Under the pieces are notes generated by a model. That model searched no databases. It was not told where the DNA came from and saw nothing but the letters and a program-made list of their open reading frames with translations. A program made the position numbers and the translations under genes. A stretch of 64,000 nt of DNA from Bog-473 sp963750075 (GTDB lineage Bacteria > Actinomycetota > Acidimicrobiia > Acidimicrobiales > RAAP-2). Where the stretch lies: the NCBI GenBank assembly GCA_963750075.1, contig CAVVPG010000004.1:434001-498000 (forward strand). The letters are read 5' to 3'. This document shows, piece by piece, positions 42,723 to 52,118 of the stretch (position 1 is its first letter; every line of letters starts with the position of its first letter).

Positions 42723-43259
42723 GTGCAGGAGCACCACTACTTCGTCGACATCGACGCCACGGTGGACGAGCTGTGGCAGCTGTTCTGGGCCCGCATCCCC
42801 CACACCGAGTCGGGCGACGTCACCATCGACATCCTCTACCCCGGCAACGAGATCGGGGACGGCCTCATCCGGCACTGCACCTTCCGGGTGCCGCGCTACC
42901 TGCTCACGGGCGGCCGGGGCCAGTCGTGGGAGTGGCTGACCGAGGTCACCCCGAAGGTGTCGTGGAAGTACACCGCGGTCGGCCGCCCGCTCCTGTCGCA
43001 GGCGGAGGGCTTCACCCGGCTGGAGGACATCGGCGGCGACCGGACCCGGGTGCACTTCACCGAGACCTACCACGCCTTCAACCCGGTGCTGCGCGCTCTG
43101 CTCGAGAAGCGGGTCCACGCCTTCATCTCCAAGGACAACGACCAGCTGATCAAGGACTCGCTGACCACCGGGGTGCGCTACCTGCGGGCCTCCAAGGCGA
43201 AGGCGGCCGCCAAGGCCGCCGAAAAGGCCGCGGGGGCCCCCGCCGACGAACATCCGTGA
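42723..43259 (+). CDS. SRPBCC-fold (START/polyketide-cyclase-like) protein
   Basis: 178 residues from a GTG. HYFVDIDATVDELWQLFWAR is the usual first strand and helix of the fold, RVHFTETYHAFNPVLRALLE the closing strand and long helix; a Lys/Ala-rich tail of ~25 residues (KAKAAAKAAEKAAG) ends it. SRPBCC proteins bind hydrophobic ligands. Its stop overlaps the amidohydrolase GTG (GTGA), indicating a two-gene operon. Confidence 0.82.
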   Translation: MQEHHYFVDIDATVDELWQLFWARIPHTESGDVTIDILYPGNEIGDGLIRHCTFRVPRYLLTGGRGQSWEWLTEVTPKVSWKYTAVGRPLLSQAEGFTRLEDIGGDRTRVHFTETYHAFNPVLRALLEKRVHAFISKDNDQLIKDSLTTGVRYLRASKAKAAAKAAEKAAGAPADEHP

Positions 43260-44071
43260 CGGTCGTCGACCTCTGGGTCAACGCGCTGACGGGCAAGGCC
43301 GCGGCCGCCTTCCTCGGCCAGGCCGGGAACGAGGGCATCCCCGAGCTGCTGGGCGGCGACCTCTCGGCCGCGTCGACGCTGAAGCAGCTGCTGGCCACCA
43401 TGGACGCCAGCGGGGTGGACGTCGGTGTCGTCGCGGCCGGCCTCTCGGCCGAGGAGACGAACCCGCTGCTCGATGAGATCGCCGCCCATCCGGACCGACT
43501 CCGCGTCGCGCTGGTCGTGGACCGCCCCGACCGCCCGCTACGCCAGTGCACGCGCCTGCGCGCCCTCGCCGCGCACCCCGCGGTCGCGCTGGTGCGTGTC
43601 ACGCCGCTCGTGCACCAGTACCCGCTCAACGACAAGCTCTACTACCCCGTCTACGCCACCTGCGCCGAGCTCGAGCTGCCGGTCTCGGTCAACGTCGGCA
43701 TCCCCGGCCCGCGGGTGCGCTCCGCCTGCCAGCACCCCGAGCTCCTCGAGGACGTCCTCATCGACTTCAAGGGGCTCACCGTCATCGGCGCGCACATGGG
43801 CCACCCCTACGAGGCGCTGCTGATGCAGTACATGCTGAAGTGGCCCGACCTCTACCTGTCGAACTCGGCCTACCTCGCCAGGTACATGGACCCGGCGCTC
43901 GTCTCCTTCATGGACTCGGCGCGGGGCATGGGACGCGTCCTCTTCGCGTCCGACCATCCCTTCCTGCCGATGGAGCGGGCGGTGGCCGCCGCCCGGGACC
44001 TGCCCCTCTCCGACGCGGCGGCCCGGGCGTTCCTCGGCGGGACGGCCGCGCCGCTGCTGCGCCTGGACTGA
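43256..44071 (+). CDS. Amidohydrolase-family (PF04909-like) protein
   Basis: 271 residues from a GTG. IGAHMGHPYEALLMQYMLKW and VLFASDHPFLPMERAVAAAR carry the His and Asp metal or proton-transfer residues expected of the ACMSD/gamma-resorcylate decarboxylase branch; AFLGGTAAPLLRLD is the typical C-terminus. The N-terminal HxH is not seen: the start VTVVDLWVNALTGKAA lacks D-x-H-x-H, so the metal site looks incomplete, as in several amidohydrolase_2 proteins of unknown function in actinobacteria. Confidence 0.85.
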   Translation: MTVVDLWVNALTGKAAAAFLGQAGNEGIPELLGGDLSAASTLKQLLATMDASGVDVGVVAAGLSAEETNPLLDEIAAHPDRLRVALVVDRPDRPLRQCTRLRALAAHPAVALVRVTPLVHQYPLNDKLYYPVYATCAELELPVSVNVGIPGPRVRSACQHPELLEDVLIDFKGLTVIGAHMGHPYEALLMQYMLKWPDLYLSNSAYLARYMDPALVSFMDSARGMGRVLFASDHPFLPMERAVAAARDLPLSDAAARAFLGGTAAPLLRLD

Positions 44072-44128
44072 GGTCCGGCCGCCCTTCGAGGTCCCGACAG
44101 CTCGGCCACGAACAGAGGAGCACCGAGA

Positions 44129-44815
44129 ATGACCGTGACGCTCATCACCGGAGCCAACAAGGGTCTCGGCTACGAGGCGGCCCGGCAATTGATCGAACGA
44201 GGCCACACCGTCTACCTCGGAGCGCGCAGCGTCGAGCGTGGAGAGGCGGCGGCGTCCGAACTCGGTGGCCGGTTCGTGCAGCTCGACGTGACCGACGACT
44301 CGTCGGTCGAGACCGCACTGGGCGTCATCGCCAAGAACGAAGGGCGTCTGGACGTCCTGGTCAACAACGCCGGCATCAGTACGACGGCGGACGTCACCGG
44401 CCCCGTCGCGCTCGAGGTCTTCGATACCAATGCGATCGGCGTCATCCGTGTCACCCAGGCCGCTCTTCCACTGCTGGAGCAGTCCGAGAACCCGGTGGTG
44501 GTCAATGTCTCGAGCGCCCTCGGCTCGTTCTGGGCCGTCACGAATCCAGAGCGGCGCCAATTCCACTTCCCGAGCATCGTCTATGGCTCCAGCAAGGCTG
44601 CCGTCTCGATGCTCACCGTTCAGTATGCAAAGACATTTCCGGGGATCAAGTTCAATGCGGTCGAGCCCGGGTTCACCGCGACCGACCTCACGCCGTTCAG
44701 TGGGGCCGGGCAGCCGGTGGACAAGGGTGCAGAGGTCATCGTGCGCATGGCCACCATCGGCACGGACGGCCCCACGGGCACCTTTCAGGAGGGCGAGGGC
44801 GAGCTCGCCTGGTGA
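44129..44815 (+). CDS. Short-chain dehydrogenase/reductase (SDR)
   Basis: 228 residues; AGAGGAG precedes the ATG. TGANKGLGYEAARQLIERGH, with Lys in the cofactor loop, resembles carbonyl-reductase-type SDRs; LDVLVNNAGIST and YGSSKAAVSM complete the fold. The base composition is slightly less GC-rich than in the neighbours. Likely an NADPH-dependent reductase; substrate unknown. Confidence 0.9.
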   Translation: MTVTLITGANKGLGYEAARQLIERGHTVYLGARSVERGEAAASELGGRFVQLDVTDDSSVETALGVIAKNEGRLDVLVNNAGISTTADVTGPVALEVFDTNAIGVIRVTQAALPLLEQSENPVVVNVSSALGSFWAVTNPERRQFHFPSIVYGSSKAAVSMLTVQYAKTFPGIKFNAVEPGFTATDLTPFSGAGQPVDKGAEVIVRMATIGTDGPTGTFQEGEGELAW

Positions 44816-44892
44816 CGCTCGAGGCGGCGAGCGAAGGCGGCTGCCATCCGAACCGAGCGCACGAACGGGCGGCGGGCCTGTGGGCGGCAGGC

Positions 44893-45267
44893 CTATGGGA
44901 GGAGATCCTGGACCGACGCGGAGAGCAGGCAGAACTCGTTGCCCTCCGGGTCGGCGAGTACCACCCAGGTCGCCTCGGGAGACTGCCCGACGTCGACGGC
45001 CGAGGCGCCCAGGCCCAAGAGGCGCTCGAGCTCCTCACTCGTGCTGCTCCCGTCCGCGCGAAGATCCAGATGCAGCCGGTTCTTGTGAACCTTTGGATCC
45101 GGGACCGGGAAGAGGTCGATGACCGGCCACGCCCGGTCAGCGGGGGCGATGCTGACTCCCCCGTCGGATTCGTCGGCGATCTCCCAGCCCAGGACCGCGC
45201 ACCAGAAGTGAGCGAGCGACGGCGGATCGGCAGCGTCGATGCAGATGTTTGCCAGGCGACTGGTCAT
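44893..45267 (-). CDS. VOC-family protein (glyoxalase-like)
   Basis: 124 residues: RLANICIDAADPPSLAHFWC at the N-terminus, NRLHLDLRADGSSTSEELER in the middle and WVVLADPEGNEFCLLSAS at the end, the Glyoxalase_6 pattern widespread in actinobacteria. Divergent from the F420-type oxidoreductase gene. No substrate can be assigned. Confidence 0.88.
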   Translation of the reverse strand: MTSRLANICIDAADPPSLAHFWCAVLGWEIADESDGGVSIAPADRAWPVIDLFPVPDPKVHKNRLHLDLRADGSSTSEELERLLGLGASAVDVGQSPEATWVVLADPEGNEFCLLSASVQDLLP

Positions 45268-45313
45268 GGTCCGAAGCTACCCAACTCGACGGGAGGCCGG
45301 CCGCTAGCGTGAG

Positions 45314-46165
45314 GTGGTGGACCTCGGGCTGGTCGGCGTGTGGTGGAGCGGTAGCTGGCGGGCCCCGGACGACCCGGGGCTCGACGCCCCGCACGAGCTC
45401 GAGGCCCTCGGCTACGGGGCGCTGTGGTCGTCGGGGGGCTACGACCCGGGTCTGGCGCCCCACTTCGAGCGCCTGCTCGCCGCGACGAGCCACGTGCCGG
45501 TGGCGAGCGGCGTCGTCAGCATCTGGCACGGGTCCCCCGCGGACGTCGGCCGCGACGTCGCCGCCCTCGACGCGCGCTTCGGGACTCGCTTCGTCCTCGG
45601 CCTGGGCGTCAGCCACGCCGCAGTGACGGAGCACTACGCCCGCCCCTACGCGCACATGGTGGCCTACCTGGACGCGCTTGACGCCCTGGAGACACCCGTG
45701 CCACCCGAGCGGCGGGTGCTCGCTGCGTTGCGCCCACGCATGCTCGAGCTCGCGGCGGCGCGCGCCGCCGGGGCGCACCCCTACTTCGTCCCGGTCGAGC
45801 ACACGGCCCGAGCGCGGGACATCCTCGGCCCCGGGCCGCTCCTCGCCCCCGAGGTGGCCGTCGTCCTCGAGGAGGACCCGTCCCGGGCCAGGGAGATCGC
45901 GCGGGGCTACACCGCCGGGTACCTGGGACTGCCCAACTACGCGGGGAACCTGCGCACGCTCGGCTACGGCGACGACGACGTGGCCGGCGGCGGCAGCGAC
46001 CGGCTGGTCGACGCCGTCATCGCCTGGGGCGACGCCGCGGCCGTCGCCGAGCGCGTCCGCCAGCACCACGACGCGGGGGCGAACCACGTCTGCCTCCAGG
46101 TCATCGCCGACTATGGGGCGTTCCCACTGGCCCAGTACCGGGAGCTGGTCGCCGCCCTGCCCTGA
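45314..46165 (+). CDS. F420-dependent LLM-class oxidoreductase (TIGR03620-like)
   Basis: 283 residues; GTG at 45314 or 45317. LEALGYGALWSSGGYDPGLA, VPVASGVVSIWHGSPADVGR and RFVLGLGVSHAAVTEHYARP follow the luciferase-like barrel of the TIGR03620 group; LPNYAGNLRTLGYGDDDVAG is a subgroup signature near residue 200. With the enzyme at 26410 it gives two predicted F420 users in the window. Substrate unknown. Confidence 0.87.
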   Translation: MVDLGLVGVWWSGSWRAPDDPGLDAPHELEALGYGALWSSGGYDPGLAPHFERLLAATSHVPVASGVVSIWHGSPADVGRDVAALDARFGTRFVLGLGVSHAAVTEHYARPYAHMVAYLDALDALETPVPPERRVLAALRPRMLELAAARAAGAHPYFVPVEHTARARDILGPGPLLAPEVAVVLEEDPSRAREIARGYTAGYLGLPNYAGNLRTLGYGDDDVAGGGSDRLVDAVIAWGDAAAVAERVRQHHDAGANHVCLQVIADYGAFPLAQYRELVAALP

Positions 46166-46171
46166 GCGGGC

Positions 46172-46795
46172 TCACGCGCCCGACGCACGCTCCGCCAGCA
46201 GCGCCGCCAGCTCCCGGAAGGCCCGTCCCCGGTGCGACACGGCGTCCTTCTCCGCCGGCGCCATCTCGGCGAAGGTGCGCCCGTCGCCGCCGCGGGGCAC
46301 GAACACGGGGTCGTAGCCGAAGCCGTTCTCCCCACGGGGAGCGGGAGCGATGGTGCCCTCCATCACGCCCTCGGCCCACGCCTCGGACCCGTCGGGAAAG
46401 GCCGCCAGCGCCACCGTCTTGAAGCGCGCCCGCCGCTCCCCGCCGGCGTCGGGCAGCAGGGCGAGTGCGTCCAGCAGCTTCGCCACGTTGTCGGCGTACG
46501 TCGCGTCCTCGCCCGCGTAGCGCGCCGAGTACACCCCGGGGGCGCCGCCCAAGGCGTCCACCTCGAGCCCGGTGTCGTCCGCCACGGCGGCCAGGCCGGT
46601 CGCCTCCGCCAGGGCCCGTGCCTTGAGCCGCGCGTTCCCCAGCAGCGTGTCGGCGTCCTCGGCGACGTCGGGCAGGCCCGGCGGCCGGGGCACCAGGACG
46701 ACGTCGGTGGCGGCCACGAGCACCGCGACGATCTCGGCCACCTTGTCGGGGTTGGCCGACGCCAGCACGAGCCGCAGCGGGGCGGCCGCGCTCAC
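46172..46795 (-). CDS. rdgB: Non-canonical purine NTP pyrophosphatase (RdgB/HAM1)
   Basis: 207 residues. LVLASANPDKVAEIVAVL at the N-terminus, NARLKARALAEATGLAAVAD with DDTGLEVDALGG, VYSARYAGEDATYADN, and ENGFGYDPVFVPRGGDGRTF are the family signatures. It hydrolyses dITP, ITP or XTP to monophosphates, keeping inosine and xanthosine out of nucleic acids. The GTG overlaps the rph stop by 4 nt (GTGA); the rph-rdgB pair is conserved across many bacteria. Confidence 0.96.
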   Translation of the reverse strand: MSAAAPLRLVLASANPDKVAEIVAVLVAATDVVLVPRPPGLPDVAEDADTLLGNARLKARALAEATGLAAVADDTGLEVDALGGAPGVYSARYAGEDATYADNVAKLLDALALLPDAGGERRARFKTVALAAFPDGSEAWAEGVMEGTIAPAPRGENGFGYDPVFVPRGGDGRTFAEMAPAEKDAVSHRGRAFRELAALLAERASGA

Positions 46796-47559
46796 CGCCG
46801 GGACGGCGGCTCGGCCAGGACGGTCGCCTGCAGGCCGGTCAGCTCGGAGATGCCGGACTCGGCCAGGCCGAGCAGGGTGTCCAGCTCGCTCCGGCTGAAC
46901 GCCATCCCCTCCGCCGTGCCCTGCACCTCGACGAAGCGCCCTGCCCCGGTCATGACGACGTTCATGTCGACCTCGGCCCGCGAATCCTCTTCGTAGGGCA
47001 GGTCGAGCATGGGCACGCCGTCGACGATGCCCACCGAGACGGCCGCCACCGAGTCGGTCAGGGGATGGGTGGCGATCGTGCCGGCCTGCACGAGCCGGCT
47101 GCAGGCGTCGTGCAATGCGACGTAGGCACCGCAGATGGAGGCCGTGCGCGTGCCGCCGTCGGCCTGCAGGGCGTCACAGTCCACGGTGATCTGCACCTCG
47201 CCGAGGGCGACCAGGTCGCACACGGCGCGCAGCGAGCGCGCGATCAGGCGCTGGATCTCCTGGGTCCGACCGGACTGCTTCCCCTTGGCCGCCTCGCGGG
47301 AGGCCCGCTCCGGCGTCGATCCCGGCAGCATGGAGTACTCGGCGGTCACCCAGCCGCGGCCCGTCCCCCGCATCCACGGCGGCACGCGTTCCTCGACCGA
47401 GGCCGTGCAGAGCACCTTGGTCTGCCCGAACGTGACGAGCACCGACCCCGGTGCCATGACGGTGTAGTCGCGTTCGAAGGTGACCGGCCGCAGCTGGTCG
47501 ATGGCGCGCCCGTCCGGGCGCGCCGCACGGGGATCCCCGCTCGTGTCGCTTGCTCCCAC
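46792..47559 (-). CDS. rph: Ribonuclease PH
   Basis: 255 residues from a GTG at 47559 with AGAGGAG upstream. RPDGRAIDQLRPVTFERDYT, GSVLVTFGQTKVLCTASVEE, RGWVTAEYSMLPGSTPERAS and SGRTQEIQRLIARSLRAVCD are canonical, as is DCDALQADGGTRTASICGAY. It is a phosphorolytic 3'-5' exoribonuclease trimming tRNA 3' ends, forming a hexameric ring. The ~17 residues of open frame upstream of the GTG have no similarity. Confidence 0.97.
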   Translation of the reverse strand: MGASDTSGDPRAARPDGRAIDQLRPVTFERDYTVMAPGSVLVTFGQTKVLCTASVEERVPPWMRGTGRGWVTAEYSMLPGSTPERASREAAKGKQSGRTQEIQRLIARSLRAVCDLVALGEVQITVDCDALQADGGTRTASICGAYVALHDACSRLVQAGTIATHPLTDSVAAVSVGIVDGVPMLDLPYEEDSRAEVDMNVVMTGAGRFVEVQGTAEGMAFSRSELDTLLGLAESGISELTGLQATVLAEPPSRR

Positions 47560-47634
47560 TGCGCTCCTCTCGGGTCCTCGGCGGTGCCGGCCCCGGCACC
47601 CGGCCGACACCGTAGCGGGGCGCCGCCCGCCGCC

Positions 47635-48069
47635 TCAGTTCCCGTGCGAGAACGCTTGCGTGTACGAATGGGGCGAGATCTCCAGCGCGGCATCGACGTC
47701 CCGGTAGGTCTTGAGCTCGATCACGTTGCCGCTGGGGTCGGCAATCTTGGCCTTGGTCTGCTCGCTGTCCAGGCCCGCGTCGTCGGTCGAGACCGGGACG
47801 ACCCAGTCGACCCCCGACGCGCCCAAGCGGGCGATCACCACCTCGAACTCGTCGCGTCCGAGCGTGACGCCGAAGTGCCGCGATCCCCTCGCCGGGGCCG
47901 CCACCACCTCGTCGGGGCGGTCCTGCAGGGTGATCTGCATGCCGTAGAACCACACGTCGGCGAAGTCCGACCGGGTGCGCGCAGCCTGGCAACCGAGCGC
48001 GCCGACGTAGAAGTCACGCGCCTCGTCCAGGTCGCGGACCGGGATCGACACGTGGGGGATCGGCTGCAC
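47635..48069 (-). CDS. VOC-family protein
   Basis: 144 residues from a GTG at 48069 (a TTG at 48075 adds two residues). PIPHVSIPVRDLDEARDFYV, GVTLGRDEFEVVIARLGASG and AKIADPSGNVIELKTYRDVD are typical Glyoxalase/VOC strands, with Glu in IELK a probable metal ligand. It lies 10 bp before the polytopic membrane protein's end, same strand. Substrate unknown. Confidence 0.87.
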   Translation of the reverse strand: MQPIPHVSIPVRDLDEARDFYVGALGCQAARTRSDFADVWFYGMQITLQDRPDEVVAAPARGSRHFGVTLGRDEFEVVIARLGASGVDWVVPVSTDDAGLDSEQTKAKIADPSGNVIELKTYRDVDAALEISPHSYTQAFSHGN

Positions 48070-48078
48070 GAGCAAAGC

Positions 48079-50139
48079 CTACGACGAGGCCCGCTCACCG
48101 TCTCCGGCGCCGGAGAGCACGCAGCGGGACATGGTGAGGGGGTCGGCGCGGCCGGCCGGCGTCGCGGCGGCCGCCCGGCAGAGCGAGAGGGAGCCGCCCG
48201 TGACGGGAGCGGCCGACGGTCCCCCCGGTTGCAACGGCCACGCCCAGGCGCCGCCCAAGTACGCCGGTGCCGTGCCGAGCACCTTGGTGAGGAATCCCGA
48301 GGCGTAGACGGGGTCGCGGGCGGGCCCGTCGATCACCACGACCTCGCCGACGTGCCACTGCCCGAGGGCCCGGCGGAGGGCGGCGATCTGGGCCGGCGTC
48401 CCGGTGGGCTCGGGCCCGGCGGGCACGGACAGGTCGGCCAGGATCCGCCGGGCCGACCCGGGCGCGCCCGTGCCGACGGGGCCGCCCGCGGCGTTGGGCG
48501 TCTTGAGCGCGGCGCCGGCCAGCCGGAAGTCGAAGCCGTCGACGGCCTGCCAGAGCATGGGCTGTGTCGAGCCCGAGAAGGCGAAGGGGACGGTGAGGAG
48601 CACCGTGTCGGCGGGCAGGGTCGGTTGTACGTCACGCAGGTAAGCGGGGATCCGCAGCGCCACGACATTCAACGGCAGGTCGAAGGTGACGAAGACGGGC
48701 ACGAGGGCCGCCACCGCCACCAGCGCCGTGGCGACGGCCGTGACCGGGCGCAGGTGCCGGGCGACCCACGAGGTCGGGCGGCGGTGCGCGACGTAGAGGG
48801 CATCGAGCCCTACCGCGAGCAGGAAGGCCAGGAACAGGGCCAGGAAGGGCGCGAACTGGTCGGGCAGGATCTCCTTGAGGACCGGCAGGCGCCACAGGAC
48901 ACGCCAGGGCAGCCAGGGGTGCCCGAGCCAGGTGGGCGCCCCCTCGAGATACGCGCCGAGGGCGAGGCAGAACGTCACCGCCGCCAGCAGGAGGAGCAGC
49001 CAGGTGAGCGCACGGCGCCGGCCCACCACGATGGCGCCCAGCGCAGCCACGGCCATGCCGCCGCCGACGTAGTCGGCCGGGGGGCCGGTGCGCCCGAGGT
49101 AGCCGCCGAAACGGACGTACTCCCCGGCCATCGCCCCGTACTGACCCGGTGAGAGAAAGCCCGAGAGCGGGACGCCCAGCACGGGCGCCAGGGGGAAGAG
49201 CAGCCCGCTCACCGACTGCGGCCCGGCCACGCCGAACCACGCCGGGTAGGCGAGCAGCGCCATCGTCACGCCGGCGGCGAGGCCGAGCGACGGCAGAGCG
49301 TGCCCGGCGCGCGCCCGCACCTGACGCCAGCCGACCGCCATCACCGCCAGCAACCCCACCGCGCCGAACAGGAGGCACATCACGAGCACCTCGGGCGAGA
49401 TGAGGAATTGCACGACCAACAGCGCGGCCAGCACGAGACCGTCCCGGCGCACCGAGTGCTCCTGCCGGATGACGATCTCGTGCAGCGTGGTGAACAGCAG
49501 CGGCGGGATCACGAGGAACGTGACGGACACGTGGCCGAAGGCCAGGGCCGTCACCATGGCCGCCGAATAGCCGTAGACGAATCCGGCGGGGATGGCACCG
49601 GGCTTCCACGTGACGAGCGGGCGGATCGCCGCGAAGCAGGCCCACGCGCTGAGCGCCGGGGCGAGGGTCAGCGCCACGTTGGTCGCGGTCACCGGGCCGA
49701 AGAGCCATGTCACCGGCGCCAGCACCACGCCGACCAACGTCCCCGAGGTGTTCGACAACAGGTTGGCGCCGTCGGGGACGTTCACCGCGCCGGAGAAGAA
49801 GAGGCTGTGGAGATGGGCCATGGCCCAAGCCGGCCATGCCATGAACCACACCTCCTGCGCCGGGTCGCCGCACCCGCAGGTCAGGGTGGAGGCCGGGTGG
49901 CCTGACCAGACGTGCCACCACAGCGCCACGGCGGGGATGGTGAAGAGCACGATGGCGGCCGCGTGGAAGCCGACGGCACGGGCGGCCCGCCCGATGCGGC
50001 GGCGCGTCCCGAACGTCGCTTCCCCTGGCTCGCTGGACCGGTCCCCGGGGCCGGGTTGCGGACCCACGTCCTCCGTGGCCGGGAGCGGGTGCGACGGGGC
50101 CAACGTGGGGGGAAGCGACACGTCGGTCCCGGTCGTCAC
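48079..50139 (-). CDS. Large polytopic membrane protein, GT-C-like
   Basis: 686 residues: a ~55-residue hydrophilic N-terminus, about 12 membrane spans between ~60 and ~470, then a ~200-residue extracytoplasmic domain. The first loop after TM1 has GHPASTLTCGCGDPAQEVWF and AHLHSLFFSGAVNVPDGANL, an acidic loop typical of GT-C-like or YfhO-like actinobacterial proteins. LPVLKEILPDQFAPFLALFL precedes the last spans. The GTG at 50139 is chosen because upstream sequence overlaps the divergent oxidase gene. Probably a lipid-linked-sugar transferase or unknown envelope protein. Confidence 0.78.
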   Translation of the reverse strand: MTTGTDVSLPPTLAPSHPLPATEDVGPQPGPGDRSSEPGEATFGTRRRIGRAARAVGFHAAAIVLFTIPAVALWWHVWSGHPASTLTCGCGDPAQEVWFMAWPAWAMAHLHSLFFSGAVNVPDGANLLSNTSGTLVGVVLAPVTWLFGPVTATNVALTLAPALSAWACFAAIRPLVTWKPGAIPAGFVYGYSAAMVTALAFGHVSVTFLVIPPLLFTTLHEIVIRQEHSVRRDGLVLAALLVVQFLISPEVLVMCLLFGAVGLLAVMAVGWRQVRARAGHALPSLGLAAGVTMALLAYPAWFGVAGPQSVSGLLFPLAPVLGVPLSGFLSPGQYGAMAGEYVRFGGYLGRTGPPADYVGGGMAVAALGAIVVGRRRALTWLLLLLAAVTFCLALGAYLEGAPTWLGHPWLPWRVLWRLPVLKEILPDQFAPFLALFLAFLLAVGLDALYVAHRRPTSWVARHLRPVTAVATALVAVAALVPVFVTFDLPLNVVALRIPAYLRDVQPTLPADTVLLTVPFAFSGSTQPMLWQAVDGFDFRLAGAALKTPNAAGGPVGTGAPGSARRILADLSVPAGPEPTGTPAQIAALRRALGQWHVGEVVVIDGPARDPVYASGFLTKVLGTAPAYLGGAWAWPLQPGGPSAAPVTGGSLSLCRAAAATPAGRADPLTMSRCVLSGAGDGERASS

Positions 50140-50206
50140 TGCCGCCGAGCGTACCGCCGGTCCCCCATGGTGCTCGGGACCGCAGGCGCGAGCGAGCACC
50201 CTCCCT

Positions 50207-51370
50207 ATGATCGTCGCCGTGCCGGGCGACCGTCGCTGCATCGTGGTCGGGGCCGGGCTTCTCGGCCTGTGCGCGGCGCACACGTTGGCCCGTCGCGGGT
50301 GGCGGGTCCTCGCGTTGGAGGCCGCCGGGACGGTGGGCCATCCGCGGTCGGGCTCCAAGGGTGAGGCGCGCATCTTCCGGCTCGGGTATCCCGATCCCCT
50401 CTACGTCGAGATGGCGCTCGCCGCGCGGGACCTCTGGCGTGCGCTCGAGGCCGCCGACGGCCGTCCGCTCCTCCGCACGACCGGCCAGGTGACCTTCGGC
50501 GACGGCGCCGCCCTCGACGACATCGCGGCCGCGCTGGCCGCCGCGGGGACACCGGGCGAGCGGCTGTCGCCCCGGGAGGTGTCGGCGCGCCACGGCGGGA
50601 TCACGCCCCCGGGCCCCGTGCTCTTCGAGCCGTCGTCGGGAGTGCTGGCTGCGGACGAATGCCTGCGCGCCCTGCGCGTCACCGGCGCCTTCGAGCTCCG
50701 GACCGGTGCCGCGGTCGCCGCCCTGCAGCAGCGGGCCGCGGGTGTCACCGTCGTGACGGCGGACGGGGAGCGCCTCGACGCCGACGTGGTCGTCGACTGC
50801 GCCGGACCTCGCGCGCTGGGGCTGCTGGGCGCCGCGCCTGCGGTGGCCGCCGCGCCCTCGCTTCCCCAGGTGGCCTACTTCCGCCCGAGGCCCGGCGCGG
50901 TCCCGACGCCCCCGCTGCCCGTGTTCATCGAATGGGGGGACGACATGGTCTACGGGCTGCCGGTGCCCGGCGGTGGTGGCGCGCACCGCGGCACCTACAA
51001 GGTGTCGCACCACACGCCCGGCACGCCCCTCGGGCGCGAGGGCTTCGACCCCCTCGACCCCGAGCCCTTCACCGACGACCGCGCGCTCGTAGCCGTGCTC
51101 AGCGCCGCCGTGGCGCGGCTCCTGCCCTCCCTGGCACCCGAACCGGTCGCGACGGAGCGTTGCGTGTACGACAACTCGTCGGACACGGACTTCGTCCTCG
51201 ACCGGGTGGGTGATGTGGTCGTCGGCTGCGGCACCAGCGGCCACGGGTTCAAGTTCGGGCCGCTGCTCGGCGAGCTGCTGGCCGACCTGGCCGACGGCAC
51301 GAGGCCGGCGCTCGACCTCGGACGCTTCGCGCTGCAGCGGGCGGTGGGAACGGCACCGGCCGGTGGATGA
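50207..51370 (+). CDS. FAD-dependent oxidoreductase, monomeric sarcosine oxidase/SolA-like
   Basis: 387 residues (ATG at 50207; GTG at 50219 alternative). Dinucleotide-binding motif CIVVGAGLLGLCAAHTLARR; PRSGSKGEARIFRLGYPDP is the family's substrate-side loop; ADVVVDCAGPRALGLLG follows. Near the C-terminus, TERCVYDNSSDTDFVLDRVG contains a Cys at the place where sarcosine oxidase covalently binds FAD, then GTSGHGFKFGPLLGELLADL. It likely oxidises an N-methyl or secondary amino acid, releasing H2O2. Convergent with nothing; the DUF1697 gene follows by 18 bp. Confidence 0.9.
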   Translation: MIVAVPGDRRCIVVGAGLLGLCAAHTLARRGWRVLALEAAGTVGHPRSGSKGEARIFRLGYPDPLYVEMALAARDLWRALEAADGRPLLRTTGQVTFGDGAALDDIAAALAAAGTPGERLSPREVSARHGGITPPGPVLFEPSSGVLAADECLRALRVTGAFELRTGAAVAALQQRAAGVTVVTADGERLDADVVVDCAGPRALGLLGAAPAVAAAPSLPQVAYFRPRPGAVPTPPLPVFIEWGDDMVYGLPVPGGGGAHRGTYKVSHHTPGTPLGREGFDPLDPEPFTDDRALVAVLSAAVARLLPSLAPEPVATERCVYDNSSDTDFVLDRVGDVVVGCGTSGHGFKFGPLLGELLADLADGTRPALDLGRFALQRAVGTAPAGG

Positions 51371-51388
51371 CGCAGGTAGGTTGCCTGC

Positions 51389-51928
51389 ATGCCCCGTTAC
51401 GTCGCGCTGCTGCGGAGCGTCAACGTGGCCGGCCACGGCCGGATCGCCATGCACGACCTGCGAGCCTCTTTCGAGAGACTCGAGTACTCGGGCGTCGCCA
51501 CCTACATCCAGACGGGGAACGTCCTGTTCTCCACCGGGTCCAAGAGCGAGACGGGCATCGCGGCAGCCATCGAGCAGCGCCTGGCCGAGGACTTCGGTGA
51601 CTCGCCCGCGGTCATCCTGCGCAGCGTCCCCGAGCTGCTGCGCGTCGGCACGACCTCCCCGTACGCGAAGGCGGGTGCCGATCCGGCCCGTCACCACGTG
51701 ACGTTCCTCGCCACCGCGCCCGGCAAGGCCGCGCTCGCCGCGCTGGCGCTCCCGCCGAGCGGCCGCGACGAGCTGGTCGTCGACGGCCGCGAGGTCTACG
51801 TGCACACGCCCGACGGGTACGCGGAGACCAAGCTCACCGGCACGTTCCTGGAGCGCCGGCTCGGCGTGGTGAGCACGACCAGGAACTGGAACACGGTGAC
51901 CAAGCTCTGCGAGCTGGCCCGACGCTGA
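51389..51928 (+). CDS. DUF1697-family protein
   Basis: 179 residues. MPRYVALLRSVNVAGHGRIA is the diagnostic N-terminus, then YSGVATYIQTGNVLFSTGSK and the C-terminal RNWNTVTKLCELA. DUF1697 proteins are widespread, of unknown function and two-domain ferredoxin-like fold. Probably in one operon with the oxidase. Confidence 0.93.
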   Translation: MPRYVALLRSVNVAGHGRIAMHDLRASFERLEYSGVATYIQTGNVLFSTGSKSETGIAAAIEQRLAEDFGDSPAVILRSVPELLRVGTTSPYAKAGADPARHHVTFLATAPGKAALAALALPPSGRDELVVDGREVYVHTPDGYAETKLTGTFLERRLGVVSTTRNWNTVTKLCELARR

Positions 51929-52118
51929 CCGGCCGGGGCCGGATGCGCTTCGAGGAATTTTGTCGCCGGAACCTTGGTCAGGCGTCCGGGTCGCCGGTCG
52001 GAACACGCGGGGAGCACCCTCCACCCGTTACCATCGATGGCACGAGGCAAGGTTCCCGATTGCGACGCCGATTCGAGCGCCACATTGGTAGATTCGAGCC
52101 TCGGACCGGGGGAGGGTC

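Noticed and set aside
47065..49152. 695-codon plus-strand frame
   Set aside because: Antisense to rph, VOC and the membrane protein; composition is that of a shadow frame.
48632..52024. 1130-codon minus-strand frame
   Set aside because: Antisense to the oxidase and DUF1697 genes and a shifted frame of the membrane protein; no domain pattern, typical of high-GC shadow frames.
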